From JAWLAT01 sp041395325 (GTDB taxonomy: Bacteria; Pseudomonadota; Gammaproteobacteria; Xanthomonadales; SZUA-5): DNA of 27,538 nucleotides. The stretch is taken from contig JAWLAT010000043.1 in the NCBI GenBank assembly GCA_041395325.1, positions 1 to 27,538 of the forward strand, written 5' to 3'. Within the stretch, counting starts at the first letter, position 1. Each line of letters begins with the position of its first letter. The notes under the pieces are model-generated. The model saw nothing but the letters and a program-made list of their open reading frames with translations. It did not search any database and was not told where the DNA came from. The translations under genes and the position numbers were made by a program. Positions 15,680 through 23,600 of the stretch are shown here, piece by piece.

Positions 15680-16576
15680 TCAGGCGGCTTGCGCGGTCGC
15701 GGCGGGTTCGATCACCGCCAACGCCTGCTCCAGGTCGGCGCCGCGAACCTCAAGCTCGGACAGCGTAGGATCGGCGGCCAGCAGCCGGCGCAACAGCGCT
15801 TCGGGCTCACGCGAATAGATCTCCATCCGGCCTTCGCGGTCCTGCAACTGAGCCACTTCCGGCCATTCGGCCAGCCGTTCGAGCGGGAGCTGGGTGCGGC
15901 AACGCAACTGCTTCAGAGCCACCCGCGCGCGGATGTTCAATGGGGTGTCGTCGGAAACCAGTTGGCCGTGACGGACCAGTGCGATGCGATCGGCCAGACC
16001 TTCGACCTCGGGCAGATCGTGGGTGGCCAGCAGCACCGCGCAGCCGCCCTGGCGACATCGCCGCAGCGCCTCGCGAAAGGCCTGCCGTGAATCCAGGTCC
16101 ATCCCGACCGTGGGCTCGTCGAGCACCAGCAGCTGTGGTCGTCCGATCAGCGCCAGCGCCAGCTGCACGCGGCGTTGCTGGCCACCGGACAACGCCGAGT
16201 AGCGTCGCTGCGACTGCGCCTGCAGTCCGACCAGCGCCAGTACCTCGTCGACCGGCAGCGGGTTGGCGTAGTAGCGGGCGAACAGCTGCAGGTGTTCGCC
16301 CACACGCAGGCTGTCCGGCAGATCCGTACGCTGCAACATGGCGCCCAGCCGCAGGCGGGCACTGCGTTGCTGTGGCGGCTGTCCGAACAGGCTGACACGC
16401 CCGCCCTGCACGCGCAGCAGGCCGAGCAGCAGCCCGATCGCCGTGCTCTTGCCGGCGCCATTGGGGCCGAGCAGCGCGGTGATCTGGCCGGGTCGCAGGT
16501 TCAGACTGAACCCCTGCAGCGCCTGCACGCTGCCATAGCGGTGATCGATCTGCTGCCACTGGGCGACGCTGTCCAT
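15680..16576 (-). CDS. ABC transporter ATP-binding protein
   Basis: ATPase of 298 aa that drives the adjacent ABC-2 permease. Walker A GPNGAGKST is at 37-45, the Q-loop is near Q82, the signature SGGQQ at 130-134, Walker B LLVLDE at 149-154 and the switch histidine H186 (ATHDLPEVEGLADR). The C-terminal 80 residues are an extra domain often found in drug or lantibiotic exporters. The ATG at 16576 is preferred over an in-frame ATG 18 bp earlier because GGAGG lies 6 nt before it. It is the first gene of the four-gene operon; the 95-bp upstream region carries a perfect 14-bp palindrome. Confidence 0.95.
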   Translation of the reverse strand: MDSVAQWQQIDHRYGSVQALQGFSLNLRPGQITALLGPNGAGKSTAIGLLLGLLRVQGGRVSLFGQPPQQRSARLRLGAMLQRTDLPDSLRVGEHLQLFARYYANPLPVDEVLALVGLQAQSQRRYSALSGGQQRRVQLALALIGRPQLLVLDEPTVGMDLDSRQAFREALRRCRQGGCAVLLATHDLPEVEGLADRIALVRHGQLVSDDTPLNIRARVALKQLRCRTQLPLERLAEWPEVAQLQDREGRMEIYSREPEALLRRLLAADPTLSELEVRGADLEQALAVIEPAATAQAA

Positions 16577-16661
16577 CGAGAGCCTCCGGCGCATGGTTCC
16601 GAAGGTTCCAGTCTGGACCTGGCTCCTGGCGTTCGGCAGGGACGATCTGCATCCCACCGCT

Positions 16662-16675
16662 CTGACAGCTGTCAG
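16662..16675. promoter_or_regulatory. 14-bp perfect palindrome upstream of the ABC/two-component operon
   Basis: CTGACAGCTGTCAG is a perfect palindrome with no spacer, 86 bp upstream of the ABC ATPase start, and it covers the stop codon of the phosphatase gene. LuxR-type response regulators bind dyads of about this size, so it is a candidate autoregulatory operator. It could also be a coincidental dyad at a gene end. Two direct GGTTCC copies (16594-16608) lie nearer the start. Confidence 0.35.
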
Positions 16676-18534
16676 GTGAGCTCCCGCCGCTTGAGGACCA
16701 TCAGCGTGATGTCGTCGAGCATGCGGCGCTCGCCCATGAACTGCTGCACGTCGGCGACGATCGCCTCGACCATCGCCGCGGCGCTGCCCTGGCGGTGCAG
16801 GCGGGCCACGTCGGCGAGTCGATCGATGCCGTACAACTGCCGCTGTGGGTTCTCCGCCTCGGTGATGCCGTCGGTGTGCAGCAACAGCACTTCGCCGGGC
16901 GCCAGTTGCAGTTCGGCTGACCCGAGGAAGGGTTCGATGTCCGCATCCAGAGCCAGCGGAATCCCCAGATCGAGCGTGTCGATGCGCTCGATGGTGTCGT
17001 CCTGACGCAGCAGCAGCAGTTCCTCGTGCTGACCGGTCAGCGCGAATGATCCGTCGCCGTGATAGTCCAGCAGCGTCAACGTCATGCTGCGATGGGTGGC
17101 CAGGCGCTGCACGTTCTCGTAGAGCAGCCGATTGACCAGTTCCAGGAAGCGTTCGCGCCGTCGCTCGCCTGACAGCCACAGTGTGCGCACCGCCGTCTGC
17201 ACCATCAGCATGACGACGCCGCTTTCCAGACCATGGCCGGAGACATCGCCGATGCCGATCTTGACCACACCGCCCTGCGCGGTCAGGAAATCGTAGTAGT
17301 CACCTCCGACTTCGTCGGCCGAACGCATCCAGGCGGCCACATCCAGTTCGGCCACACTGGCCAGTTCGGCGGGGTGCGGCAACACCATCGCCTGCAGCTC
17401 GCGGGCGACATCCAATTCCGCGCGCATGCGCAGGTTTTCGCTTTTCAGGCGCTCGTTCAGCGCCTGGATCTCGCTGTTGGCCTGCTGCAGTTCGGCGGTG
17501 CGTTCGCGCACCTGTCCTTCGAGTTGATCGGAATGGTCGGCGATGCGATCGACCATCGCGTTGAAGGTGGCGGCCAGCTGGCCCAGCTCATCGCGGCTGT
17601 TGACCTCCACATGTGCGTCGAACTGGCCGGCACTGACCTGCTGGGCACCGCGAGTCAGCGCCTGGATCGGCCGGGTCAGCCGTCGCGCCAGCAGCAGCGC
17701 CAGAACTGCCGACACCAGAACGGCTGCGGCAGTCAGCAGCGCGGCCACCAGTCGCAACTGGCGCAGCTTGTTGGCGTCGCCGGTTTCCAGATAGTCCACG
17801 CCGAGGGCCGCGATGACCCGGCCATCGGCCGCGTGGATCGGCACCGAGGCGGAAATGAAGCGGCCCCAGCGATCCTCGTACCAGTCATCCGAGGTGTGGA
17901 TCTGTCCGTCCTTGAACGGATGGGTCATCGATGGGAAGGCCAGCGGCGGGGCGTAGATCGTGCCGACGGGATTGGCTTCTTCCTCGGCACTGATCACCCC
18001 GTCGCCGTCGGCGTCGTAGGACTCGTAGTCGGAGTCGGCCAGGAACATCAGCACTCGATGCCGCGGCGCCTCGGGCACCGGCACCATCAGATAGGCGAAA
18101 TTGATCAGCGGCGGGTCGGCGGGATCTTCCGGGTCCTGTCGCAGCGGATGCAGAGGCCGGGTGGTGCGCGTGCTGGCCGACTTGATTCGCCGCAGCAGCT
18201 GCACCAGCCGCTGAAAGCGCGGGTCCTGCTGCAATGCCTGCGAATCTTCGGCCGGCAGGCTTTCCCAGATGTCGCCCGGCGCCAGGCGCAGGCTCTGCTC
18301 GGTCCGAGGCAGGCTCTGCGCCAGCACCTCGGCGGTCAGCGATTCGATGGCGAGGCGATCCTCGGCTTCGAACAGGAAGGTGCCGGCGTGACTGACATCG
18401 ACCAGCCGGCCGGTCATCGCGCGCAGCAGCATGCCCTCACTGAACCGGTAGAACACCGCCAGCGAAGCCAGCGAGATCACCATGGCCAGCAGACCCATGG
18501 CCAGGATCAGCTTGGTGGAGAAGAGCAACCGCAT
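16672..18534 (-). CDS. Membrane SpoIIE-type PP2C phosphatase with HAMP and an EF-hand-bearing sensor
   Basis: Protein of 620 aa. TM1 is about 7-28. An extracytoplasmic Cache-like sensor spans about 29-261 (VLMFLADSDY, ISASVPIHAADGRVIAALGVD). TM2 is about 262-283, HAMP 284-336 (RRLTRPIQALTRGAQQVSAG), a coiled coil 337-385 and the SpoIIE/PP2C phosphatase domain about 395-618. Metal-binding aspartates visible are D412/D415 (GGDYYDF), D430 (GIGDVSGHG), D555 (LHTDGITEA) and D607/D608 (LDDIT). Family members dephosphorylate STAS anti-sigma antagonists or similar partners. No STAS or RsbW-like gene is in the window. Unusual: residues 174-185 inside the sensor form an EF-hand loop. It is divergent from the dsbD-like gene (162 bp apart, no promoter I can identify). 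Confidence 0.93.
   Translation of the reverse strand: MRLLFSTKLILAMGLLAMVISLASLAVFYRFSEGMLLRAMTGRLVDVSHAGTFLFEAEDRLAIESLTAEVLAQSLPRTEQSLRLAPGDIWESLPAEDSQALQQDPRFQRLVQLLRRIKSASTRTTRPLHPLRQDPEDPADPPLINFAYLMVPVPEAPRHRVLMFLADSDYESYDADGDGVISAEEEANPVGTIYAPPLAFPSMTHPFKDGQIHTSDDWYEDRWGRFISASVPIHAADGRVIAALGVDYLETGDANKLRQLRLVAALLTAAAVLVSAVLALLLARRLTRPIQALTRGAQQVSAGQFDAHVEVNSRDELGQLAATFNAMVDRIADHSDQLEGQVRERTAELQQANSEIQALNERLKSENLRMRAELDVARELQAMVLPHPAELASVAELDVAAWMRSADEVGGDYYDFLTAQGGVVKIGIGDVSGHGLESGVVMLMVQTAVRTLWLSGERRRERFLELVNRLLYENVQRLATHRSMTLTLLDYHGDGSFALTGQHEELLLLRQDDTIERIDTLDLGIPLALDADIEPFLGSAELQLAPGEVLLLHTDGITEAENPQRQLYGIDRLADVARLHRQGSAAAMVEAIVADVQQFMGERRMLDDITLMVLKRRELT
17980..18015 (-). other. 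EF-hand-like calcium loop within the phosphatase sensor
   Basis: These bases encode DADGDGVISAEE (residues 174-185). D174, D176, D178, S182 and E185 occupy EF-hand positions 1, 3, 5, 9 and 12, with Gly at 6 and Ile at 8, which is the canonical pattern. The preceding DSDYESY and following EANPV are compatible with short flanking helices. It lies on the outer side of the membrane between the two TM segments. Confidence 0.75.
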
Positions 18535-18696
18535 GCGAGACCGTCAAGAAGGCGTGAAACTGCCGATGGTAGCGCGGTGCGGGGAACTTCATGCGCGTGC
18601 CTGGGTCGACTCGATCTCTGGAAACTCGGCCCGCAGCTGTTGCTGCCAGTTTTGCCGCCGAGCTCCGGTCCCCTGTGCTGTCGATGGCCCGGATTG

Positions 18697-20790
18697 ATGC
18701 CGATGCTGCGTTCGCTGCTGTTGTTGCTGTGCCTGTCCTCTGCCGCGCTGCAGGCGCAGCCCGCTCAGGTTTCTGCCGATCATGTGCGGGTCGATCTGGT
18801 CAGCGAGCGCGAACACTGGCAGCCCGGCGAGACGGCCTGGCTTGGCCTGCACCTGGCGCACGACCCGCATTGGCACACCTACTGGACCAACCCAGGCGAT
18901 TCTGGCCTGGTCACCCGCCTGCGCTGGACCCTGCCTGATGGCATCCAGGCCGGCGAACCCGCCTGGCCGCACCCGCAGCGCTTCGAGATCGCTGACATTG
19001 TCAATTTCGGTTACGGCGACGACATCCTGCTGCCGATTCCGCTGCAGATCGACGCCGCGGTGGCCGACGGCGAATACCCGCTGACGCTGCGCGCCAGCTG
19101 GCTGATCTGCGAGGTCGAGTGCATTCCTGGCCAGGCCGAGCTGGGACTGACCTTGAAGGTCCGCGGCGGCAGCGCCGGTGTCATCAACGCCGACTGGCAG
19201 GCCGCCTTCAGCGAGGCTCGTGCTCGCGCGCCGGTGGAGGTGAGCTGGCCGGCGCGCTTCGCCGTGCAGGGGCAGCAGGTGGTGGTCGAGATCGATGCCG
19301 GTCAGGCCTGGCAGCCACAATCGGCGGTGGCCGTGTTTCCCGCCGTGGCGCAGTTCGTCAGCTATGCGCAACCACGTCAAGGCAGCGAGGGCGACACCTG
19401 GCAATACGTCTACGCCCTGAGCGATTTCTACGACAGCACCCCCGAGCGCTTCGATCTGGTGCTGGTCGGCGGCGCTGGCAGTGAGCCGCGGGCCGTGCGC
19501 CTGCAGGCCGAGCCTGGCGAAGTGGTGGCGGCGGCCCAGGTCAGCGGCGCAGCGTCGGCCAGCACGGCGATGGCGCCGGCGGCCATGCCGGACTCGGGCC
19601 AGGAGATGGGCCTGGGCCAGGCGCTGCTGTTCGCCCTGCTCGGCGGTCTGGTGCTGAACCTGATGCCCTGCGTCTTCCCGGTGCTGTCGCTGAAGGCGCT
19701 GACGCTGAAGCAGGATCCGCATCTGCATCGCCATGGTGTGCTCTACACGGTCGGCGTGGTGATCAGCTTCCTGTCGCTGGCCATCGTCCTGCTGTTGCTG
19801 CGCCAGGCCGGCGAGGCGTTGGGCTGGGGCTTCCAGTTGCAGTCGCCCGGGTTGATTGCGGCGCTGGCGGTGCTGTTCTTTGCGATGGGCCTGAGCCTGT
19901 CAGGCGTGATCAGCTTCGGCGAGCGCTTGATGGGGCTGGGTCAGAACCTGGCCGAAGGCGAGAGCGACCGCGCCGCGTTCATGACCGGCGTGCTGGCCGC
20001 GGTGGTGGCCAGCCCCTGCACCGCACCCTTGATGGGCGCGGCCATGGGTTATGCGATCACCCAACCGGCGGTAATCGCCCTGGCGGTCTTCGCCACGCTG
20101 GGCCTCGGTCTGGCACTGCCCTTCCTGGCACTCTCCTTCATCCCCGCATTGACCCGCTTCATGCCCCGCCCTGGCCCCTGGATGGAGGGCTTCAAGCAGT
20201 TTCTGGCCTTCCCCATGTACGCCACCGTGGTCTGGCTGATCTGGGTCTATGGCAACCAGCAGGGCATCAATGCGATGGGCCTGCTGTCGCTGGCGATGGT
20301 TGGCGTGGGTCTGGCCCTGTGGGCCATCGAGCGTGCCCGCCGCGGCAACGGCGGCTGGCTGCTGCGCGGCGTGGCGCTGCTGGCGCTGGTCGGCAGTGCA
20401 CTGGCCGTCATTGGCGCGCCGGTCGAGCGGCCCGGCGTCGCCGCCGGCGCCGATGCACGCTACGAAGCCTTCAGTCAGGCCCGGCTGGACGAGTTGACTG
20501 CCGGTGGCACACCGGTTTTGGTCAACATGACTGCCGCCTGGTGCATCACCTGTCTGGCCAACGAGCGGGTGGCGCTGTCTACCGACGCGGTACAGCAAAC
20601 GATGGCCGAGCGCGGCGTGGCCTATCTGAAGGGCGACTGGACCAGCCGCGATGATCACATCACCGAGTATCTGGCCCGCTTCGGCCGCACCGGTGTGCCA
20701 CTGTATGTCTACTACCGGCCCGGTCAGGCGCCCGAAGTGCTGCCGCAGTTGCTGACGCCGGATCTGGTTGTCGACACACTGACGCAATGA
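18697..20790 (+). CDS. DsbD/ScsB-family thiol:disulfide electron transporter
   Basis: Protein of 697 aa. A signal peptide (MPMLRSLLLLLCLSSAALQA) precedes a periplasmic N-terminal domain (about 22-300) with a C138-x3-C142 pair in WLICEVECIPG. A DsbD/CcdA membrane domain follows (about 305-575, eight or nine helices) with its redox cysteines C325 (NLMPCVFPVLSLK) and C441 (ASPCTAPLMG). A C-terminal thioredoxin-like domain (about 585-697) has active site W-C616-I-T-C619. It moves electrons from cytoplasmic thioredoxin across the inner membrane to periplasmic thiol proteins. The N-domain CEVEC motif is of the ScsB-like type rather than the E. coli DsbD type. The ATG at 18697 (or 18703) is chosen by the signal peptide; no strong Shine-Dalgarno is seen. 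The probable client is the peroxiredoxin-like gene 68 bp downstream. Confidence 0.93.
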   Translation: MPMLRSLLLLLCLSSAALQAQPAQVSADHVRVDLVSEREHWQPGETAWLGLHLAHDPHWHTYWTNPGDSGLVTRLRWTLPDGIQAGEPAWPHPQRFEIADIVNFGYGDDILLPIPLQIDAAVADGEYPLTLRASWLICEVECIPGQAELGLTLKVRGGSAGVINADWQAAFSEARARAPVEVSWPARFAVQGQQVVVEIDAGQAWQPQSAVAVFPAVAQFVSYAQPRQGSEGDTWQYVYALSDFYDSTPERFDLVLVGGAGSEPRAVRLQAEPGEVVAAAQVSGAASASTAMAPAAMPDSGQEMGLGQALLFALLGGLVLNLMPCVFPVLSLKALTLKQDPHLHRHGVLYTVGVVISFLSLAIVLLLLRQAGEALGWGFQLQSPGLIAALAVLFFAMGLSLSGVISFGERLMGLGQNLAEGESDRAAFMTGVLAAVVASPCTAPLMGAAMGYAITQPAVIALAVFATLGLGLALPFLALSFIPALTRFMPRPGPWMEGFKQFLAFPMYATVVWLIWVYGNQQGINAMGLLSLAMVGVGLALWAIERARRGNGGWLLRGVALLALVGSALAVIGAPVERPGVAAGADARYEAFSQARLDELTAGGTPVLVNMTAAWCITCLANERVALSTDAVQQTMAERGVAYLKGDWTSRDDHITEYLARFGRTGVPLYVYYRPGQAPEVLPQLLTPDLVVDTLTQ

Positions 20791-20812
20791 TGGTTGCGCA
20801 GTGATTTCACCT

Positions 20813-20832
20813 CCGCCAATGCAGGATGGCGG
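20813..20832 (+). other. Small hairpin between the DsbD-like and peroxiredoxin-like genes
   Basis: CCGCCA and TGGCGG pair around an 8-nt loop in the 68-bp gap, followed by a pyrimidine-rich stretch (TCCCCCTCC). The stem is only 6 bp. It may tune expression of the downstream gene, but it is too short to call a terminator. Confidence 0.25.
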
Positions 20833-20858
20833 TCCCCCTCCAGACTTGGGAGTACGAG

Positions 20859-21455
20859 ATGATTCGCACCTTGACGGTTCTCAGCCTGGCCCTGGCGGCC
20901 AGCACCGGCTTCGCCGCGGTCAGTGTCGGTGAGCCGGCCCCGAACTTCACCCTGACCGACGCCAATGGTCAGAGCCACCAGCTGTCCGATTTCGCCGGCA
21001 AGACGGTGGTGCTGGAATGGACCAACGCCGACTGTCCCTTCGTCAAGAAGCACTATGGCGCCACCAACATGCAGTCGCAGCAGGGCAAATGGACCGGCGA
21101 AGAGGTGGTCTGGCTGACCGTCAATTCGTCCGCTGCCGGCAAGCAGGGCCATGTCGATGGTGCCGGCGCCAACGCCGTCATCGCCGCCACTGGTGGCAAA
21201 CAGTCGGCCTATCTGCTCGATGCACCGGGTGATGTCGGCCGCGCCTATGGGGCCAAGACCACGCCGCACATGTATGTGATCGATGGGCAGGGCGTGCTGC
21301 GCTACAACGGCGCGATCGATTCGATCGCCAGCGCCGACAAGGATGATATTGCCAACGCCACCCAGTATGTCGACGTGGCACTGACCCAACTGGCCGCCGG
21401 AGAGGCCGTGGCCACCAGCGTGACCCAGCCCTACGGTTGCAGCGTCAAGTATTGA
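20859..21455 (+). CDS. Exported PRX_like1-type peroxiredoxin/thioredoxin-fold protein
   Basis: Protein of 198 aa. A signal peptide (MIRTLTVLSLALAASTGFAA) is followed by an AhpC/TSA-type thioredoxin fold (VGEPAPNFTLTDANGQSHQLSDFAGKTVVLEW). The single active-site cysteine C59 sits in NADCPFVKKHY, and a second cysteine C194 lies in the C-terminal PYGCSVKY. This two-cysteine pattern is that of the PRX_like1 (redoxin) family, in which the C-terminal cysteine may resolve the first. It is expected in the periplasm. The ATG at 20859 has GGGAG 6 nt upstream; the frame is open 33 bp further without a site. Being next to a DsbD/ScsB-like reductase suggests that reductase recycles it. Confidence 0.9.
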   Translation: MIRTLTVLSLALAASTGFAAVSVGEPAPNFTLTDANGQSHQLSDFAGKTVVLEWTNADCPFVKKHYGATNMQSQQGKWTGEEVVWLTVNSSAAGKQGHVDGAGANAVIAATGGKQSAYLLDAPGDVGRAYGAKTTPHMYVIDGQGVLRYNGAIDSIASADKDDIANATQYVDVALTQLAAGEAVATSVTQPYGCSVKY

Positions 21456-21461
21456 TTCAAC

Positions 21462-21491
21462 GGCAGCGGGCGCGACGGCGTGCCCGCTGCC
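21462..21491. terminator. Bidirectional terminator-like hairpin
   Basis: GGCAGCGGGC and GCCCGCTGCC form a perfect 10-bp stem with a 10-nt loop, placed exactly between two convergent genes (stops at 21455 and 21504). Neither side has a strong T-run, but the position and symmetry fit a shared transcript end. Confidence 0.65.
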
Positions 21492-21503
21492 ACTCGACCG
21501 GGC

Positions 21504-21854
21504 TCAGCGCTGCACCAGCGTCTCGAAGCCGCCAAAGATCATTCGCTTGCCGTCGAAGGGCATGTCGGTCATGCAGTTGAGGCGCTCGTCGGCCATGACG
21601 CGCTGCATGCCGGCATCGCGGGTGGGCTTGTCCGGCCAGCAGACCCAGGAAAACACGACGACCTCATCAGCTTCGCGCAGGACCGCGGTGTGCATCGAGT
21701 TCACCGTGCCCTCCGGCACACTCTCGCCCCAGCCCTCGAACACCGAAGTGGCGCCATTCTCAAGGAAGATGTCGGCGGCCAGGTTGGCCATGGACTGGTA
21801 TTTGTCCTTGTTGGCCGCAGGAACGGCGAGCAGATAACCATCGACGTAGCTCAT
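21504..21854 (-). CDS. DUF1428 (YbaA-like) family protein
   Basis: Protein of 116 aa with the DUF1428 hallmarks: N-terminal MSYVDGYLLAVPAANKDKY, central VVVFSWVCWPDKPTRDAG and C-terminal FDGKRMIFGGFETLV. The fold is a ferredoxin-like dimeric alpha/beta barrel; no reaction is established. The start at 21854 has GGAG 8 nt upstream; longer in-frame extension lacks support. It is the last gene of a TetR-headed unit, 44 bp after the SRPBCC-VOC gene. Confidence 0.92.
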   Translation of the reverse strand: MSYVDGYLLAVPAANKDKYQSMANLAADIFLENGATSVFEGWGESVPEGTVNSMHTAVLREADEVVVFSWVCWPDKPTRDAGMQRVMADERLNCMTDMPFDGKRMIFGGFETLVQR

Positions 21855-21898
21855 GGGTTTGACTCCGGTGGTAGGTGGGCGGCGCCCGGGGAACCTGA

Positions 21899-22861
21899 TC
21901 AGCGACCTTCGTGGGCCGCCCGCAAGGCAGCAATGTCGATGCGCGTCATGCCCATCAGGGCTGCGCTGACGCGCTGAATCGCGGCCGGATCGCCGCTGGC
22001 CATCAATTGCGGCAATGCCTCGGGCACGATCTGCCAGTGGATGCCGAAGCGGTCCTTGAGCCAGCCGCAGGGCAACTCGCTGCCCCCGTTGGCGCACAGC
22101 TGATGCCACAGCGCATCAGTCTGAGCCTGATCGGCCGTCATCACTGACAGCGACAGACGGGTCGCCGAGTCGGCCTGGGGGTTGCCATTGAGGCCCAGCA
22201 TGGGCTGACCGCCGAGCACGAACTCGACTGCCAGCACCGGCGTGTCCGGCATCGGCCTGAAGACGCCGTCGATGCGGCTGTCGGGCAGCAGTTCGACGTA
22301 GAAGCGGGCGGCCTCCTCGACCTGGTCGGCCAGGAACAGGCAAGTCCGCAGCGACGGCAGGCAGCGTGGCAGTTCCGGGCTGTCCAGTCCGGCCGCCAGT
22401 TCGGCCAGCTGATCGGCGGCCGCATTCCAGCCGGGCTCGAAACCCATCTGCAGGTGCCGCTCGACCGATTCGGCCGTCGCGTGACGGGCACCCCAGCGCA
22501 TCAGCGTGCCGCCGTCCTCGGCATCACCGAGTTCGACAAAGGTGGTGACAAAGGCCTCGCTGCGTGGGCGGAAACCCTCGCTGAAGCTGTCGGTCATTTC
22601 CAGACGTCGACCGGGCTCGACGCTCAGATAGCAGCCGATGCAATCCACTCGCTCACCCTCCGGGCCGGCCATCACCACGTTCATCCGGCCACCCGGGTGC
22701 GGCAGCAGGTCGGCCTCGGCAACGCGCCAGGGCTTGGGGCAAAACCATTGCGCCAGCAGCTCCCATTCGGTCCAACAGCGCCAGACGGCGGCGCGGGGGG
22801 CGGGCAGATGACGTTCGATCACGAGGGTCAGTCCCCCGTCCAGGTGTTGTGCGGGGCTCAT
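21899..22861 (-). CDS. SRPBCC (AHSA1-like) and VOC/PhnB-like fusion protein
   Basis: Protein of 320 aa made of two domains usually encoded separately. Residues about 10-158 are an AHSA1/SRPBCC ligand-binding fold (ERHLPAPRAAVWRCWTEWEL, LAQWFCPKPW, GWNAAADQLAELAAGL). Residues about 168-285 are a PhnB-type VOC domain (RTCLFLADQVEEAARFYVEL, VLAVEFVLGGQPMLGLNG, GWLKDRFGIHWQIVP). The remaining tail (SGDPAAIQRVSAALMGM) is typical of the PhnB family end. The ATG overlaps the TetR stop (ATGA). Function is unknown; both domains bind small hydrophobic molecules in other proteins, so binding or conversion of the compound sensed by the TetR protein is plausible but not shown. Confidence 0.9.
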   Translation of the reverse strand: MSPAQHLDGGLTLVIERHLPAPRAAVWRCWTEWELLAQWFCPKPWRVAEADLLPHPGGRMNVVMAGPEGERVDCIGCYLSVEPGRRLEMTDSFSEGFRPRSEAFVTTFVELGDAEDGGTLMRWGARHATAESVERHLQMGFEPGWNAAADQLAELAAGLDSPELPRCLPSLRTCLFLADQVEEAARFYVELLPDSRIDGVFRPMPDTPVLAVEFVLGGQPMLGLNGNPQADSATRLSLSVMTADQAQTDALWHQLCANGGSELPCGWLKDRFGIHWQIVPEALPQLMASGDPAAIQRVSAALMGMTRIDIAALRAAHEGR

Positions 22862-23502
22862 GCGGATTCTCCGGTTTGGGGGCGCCCGACGGGCGCCTTG
22901 AACAGCAATTCGACGTAGCGGCGCAGGTGCTCGCAGCACTCGACCGCGACGGCGGCGTCGCCAGCCGCCTTGGCCAGTACGAAGGCACCCTGCAGCACCG
23001 CCTGGGTATGTCTGGTCAGGCTGGCCGCGGTCCAGACCTCGTCCGCGCCGTACTGTTGGCGCGTTGCCTCGATGTCTTCGACCAGCGTGCCGCAGTGATC
23101 GAAGATGCAGGTGGCACAGGCTTCGCGCAGGGCGGGACTGGCCTGATACATCTCCTGCACCAGCGTCCCGGCGTAGCAGCAGAACTCGGCTGGCGTTCCC
23201 TGCAGCAGCGCACGCCGGAAGTCGATGTAGGCCAGCACCCGCTGCAGTGGATCGGCGGGCTGGTGGTAGGGCGCCTGTTCGAACAACGCGCCAGTCATGC
23301 TGCCCCAGTATTCGGCACCGGCAACGCCCAGCGCTTCCTTGCTGGTGAAGTGGTGGAAGAACGCGCCCTTGGTCACACCGGCCGCTGCGCACAGCTGATC
23401 GACCGTGGTCGCGGTGTAGCCCTGCGCCCGGAACAGCGCCAGCGCCGCGTCGAGCAGACGCTGGCGGGCGGAGGGTTTGCGTTGTGCCGAAGTGGCGTCC
23501 AT
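22858..23502 (-). CDS. TetR-family transcriptional repressor
   Basis: Protein of 214 aa from the ATG at 23502. The N-terminal HTH is clear (ARQRLLDAALALFRAQGYTA, QLCAAAGVTKGAFFHHFTSK), followed by a helical ligand domain with many cysteines (EFCCYAG, CATCIFDHCG, ECCEH). A more upstream in-frame ATG (23538) would translate the operator and is rejected. There is no Shine-Dalgarno before 23502, but a -35/-10 pair places the transcript start at or next to the ATG, so the mRNA is probably leaderless. It heads a unit with the SRPBCC-VOC and DUF1428 genes and is likely autoregulated through the operator just upstream. Confidence 0.93.
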   Translation of the reverse strand: MDATSAQRKPSARQRLLDAALALFRAQGYTATTVDQLCAAAGVTKGAFFHHFTSKEALGVAGAEYWGSMTGALFEQAPYHQPADPLQRVLAYIDFRRALLQGTPAEFCCYAGTLVQEMYQASPALREACATCIFDHCGTLVEDIEATRQQYGADEVWTAASLTRHTQAVLQGAFVLAKAAGDAAVAVECCEHLRRYVELLFKAPVGRPQTGESA

Positions 23503-23508
23503 GTGATG

Positions 23509-23538
23509 AACATACCAACTGGTTGGTATGTATTTCAA
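23509..23538 (-). promoter_or_regulatory. tetR promoter
   Basis: On the minus strand, TTGAAA (23538-23533) and TATGTT (23514-23509) are spaced 18 bp. The -10 ends six bases before the TetR ATG, predicting a start at the A of ATG or within a base or two. The operator fills the spacer and overlaps the -10, so a bound repressor would block polymerase. Confidence 0.6.
23511..23530. promoter_or_regulatory. TetR-type operator (20-bp dyad)
   Basis: CATACCAAC (23511-23519) and GTTGGTATG (23522-23530) are perfect inverted 9-bp arms around two central bases. Size and symmetry are typical of TetR-family operators. It begins 9 bp upstream of the TetR ATG and is 70 bp upstream of the divergent FG-GAP gene, which it might also affect. 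Confidence 0.85.
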
Positions 23539-23600
23539 GATATCTCATTGGCCCATTTCGCTGAGAGAAGCGACTCGTCCGAGGCAGTAGGCGGAGTTGA

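Noticed and set aside
17233..18696. Plus-strand open frame upstream of and in frame with the DsbD-like protein
   Set aside because: It is antisense to the phosphatase gene and has no recognisable domain. The signal peptide at 18697 marks the true start.
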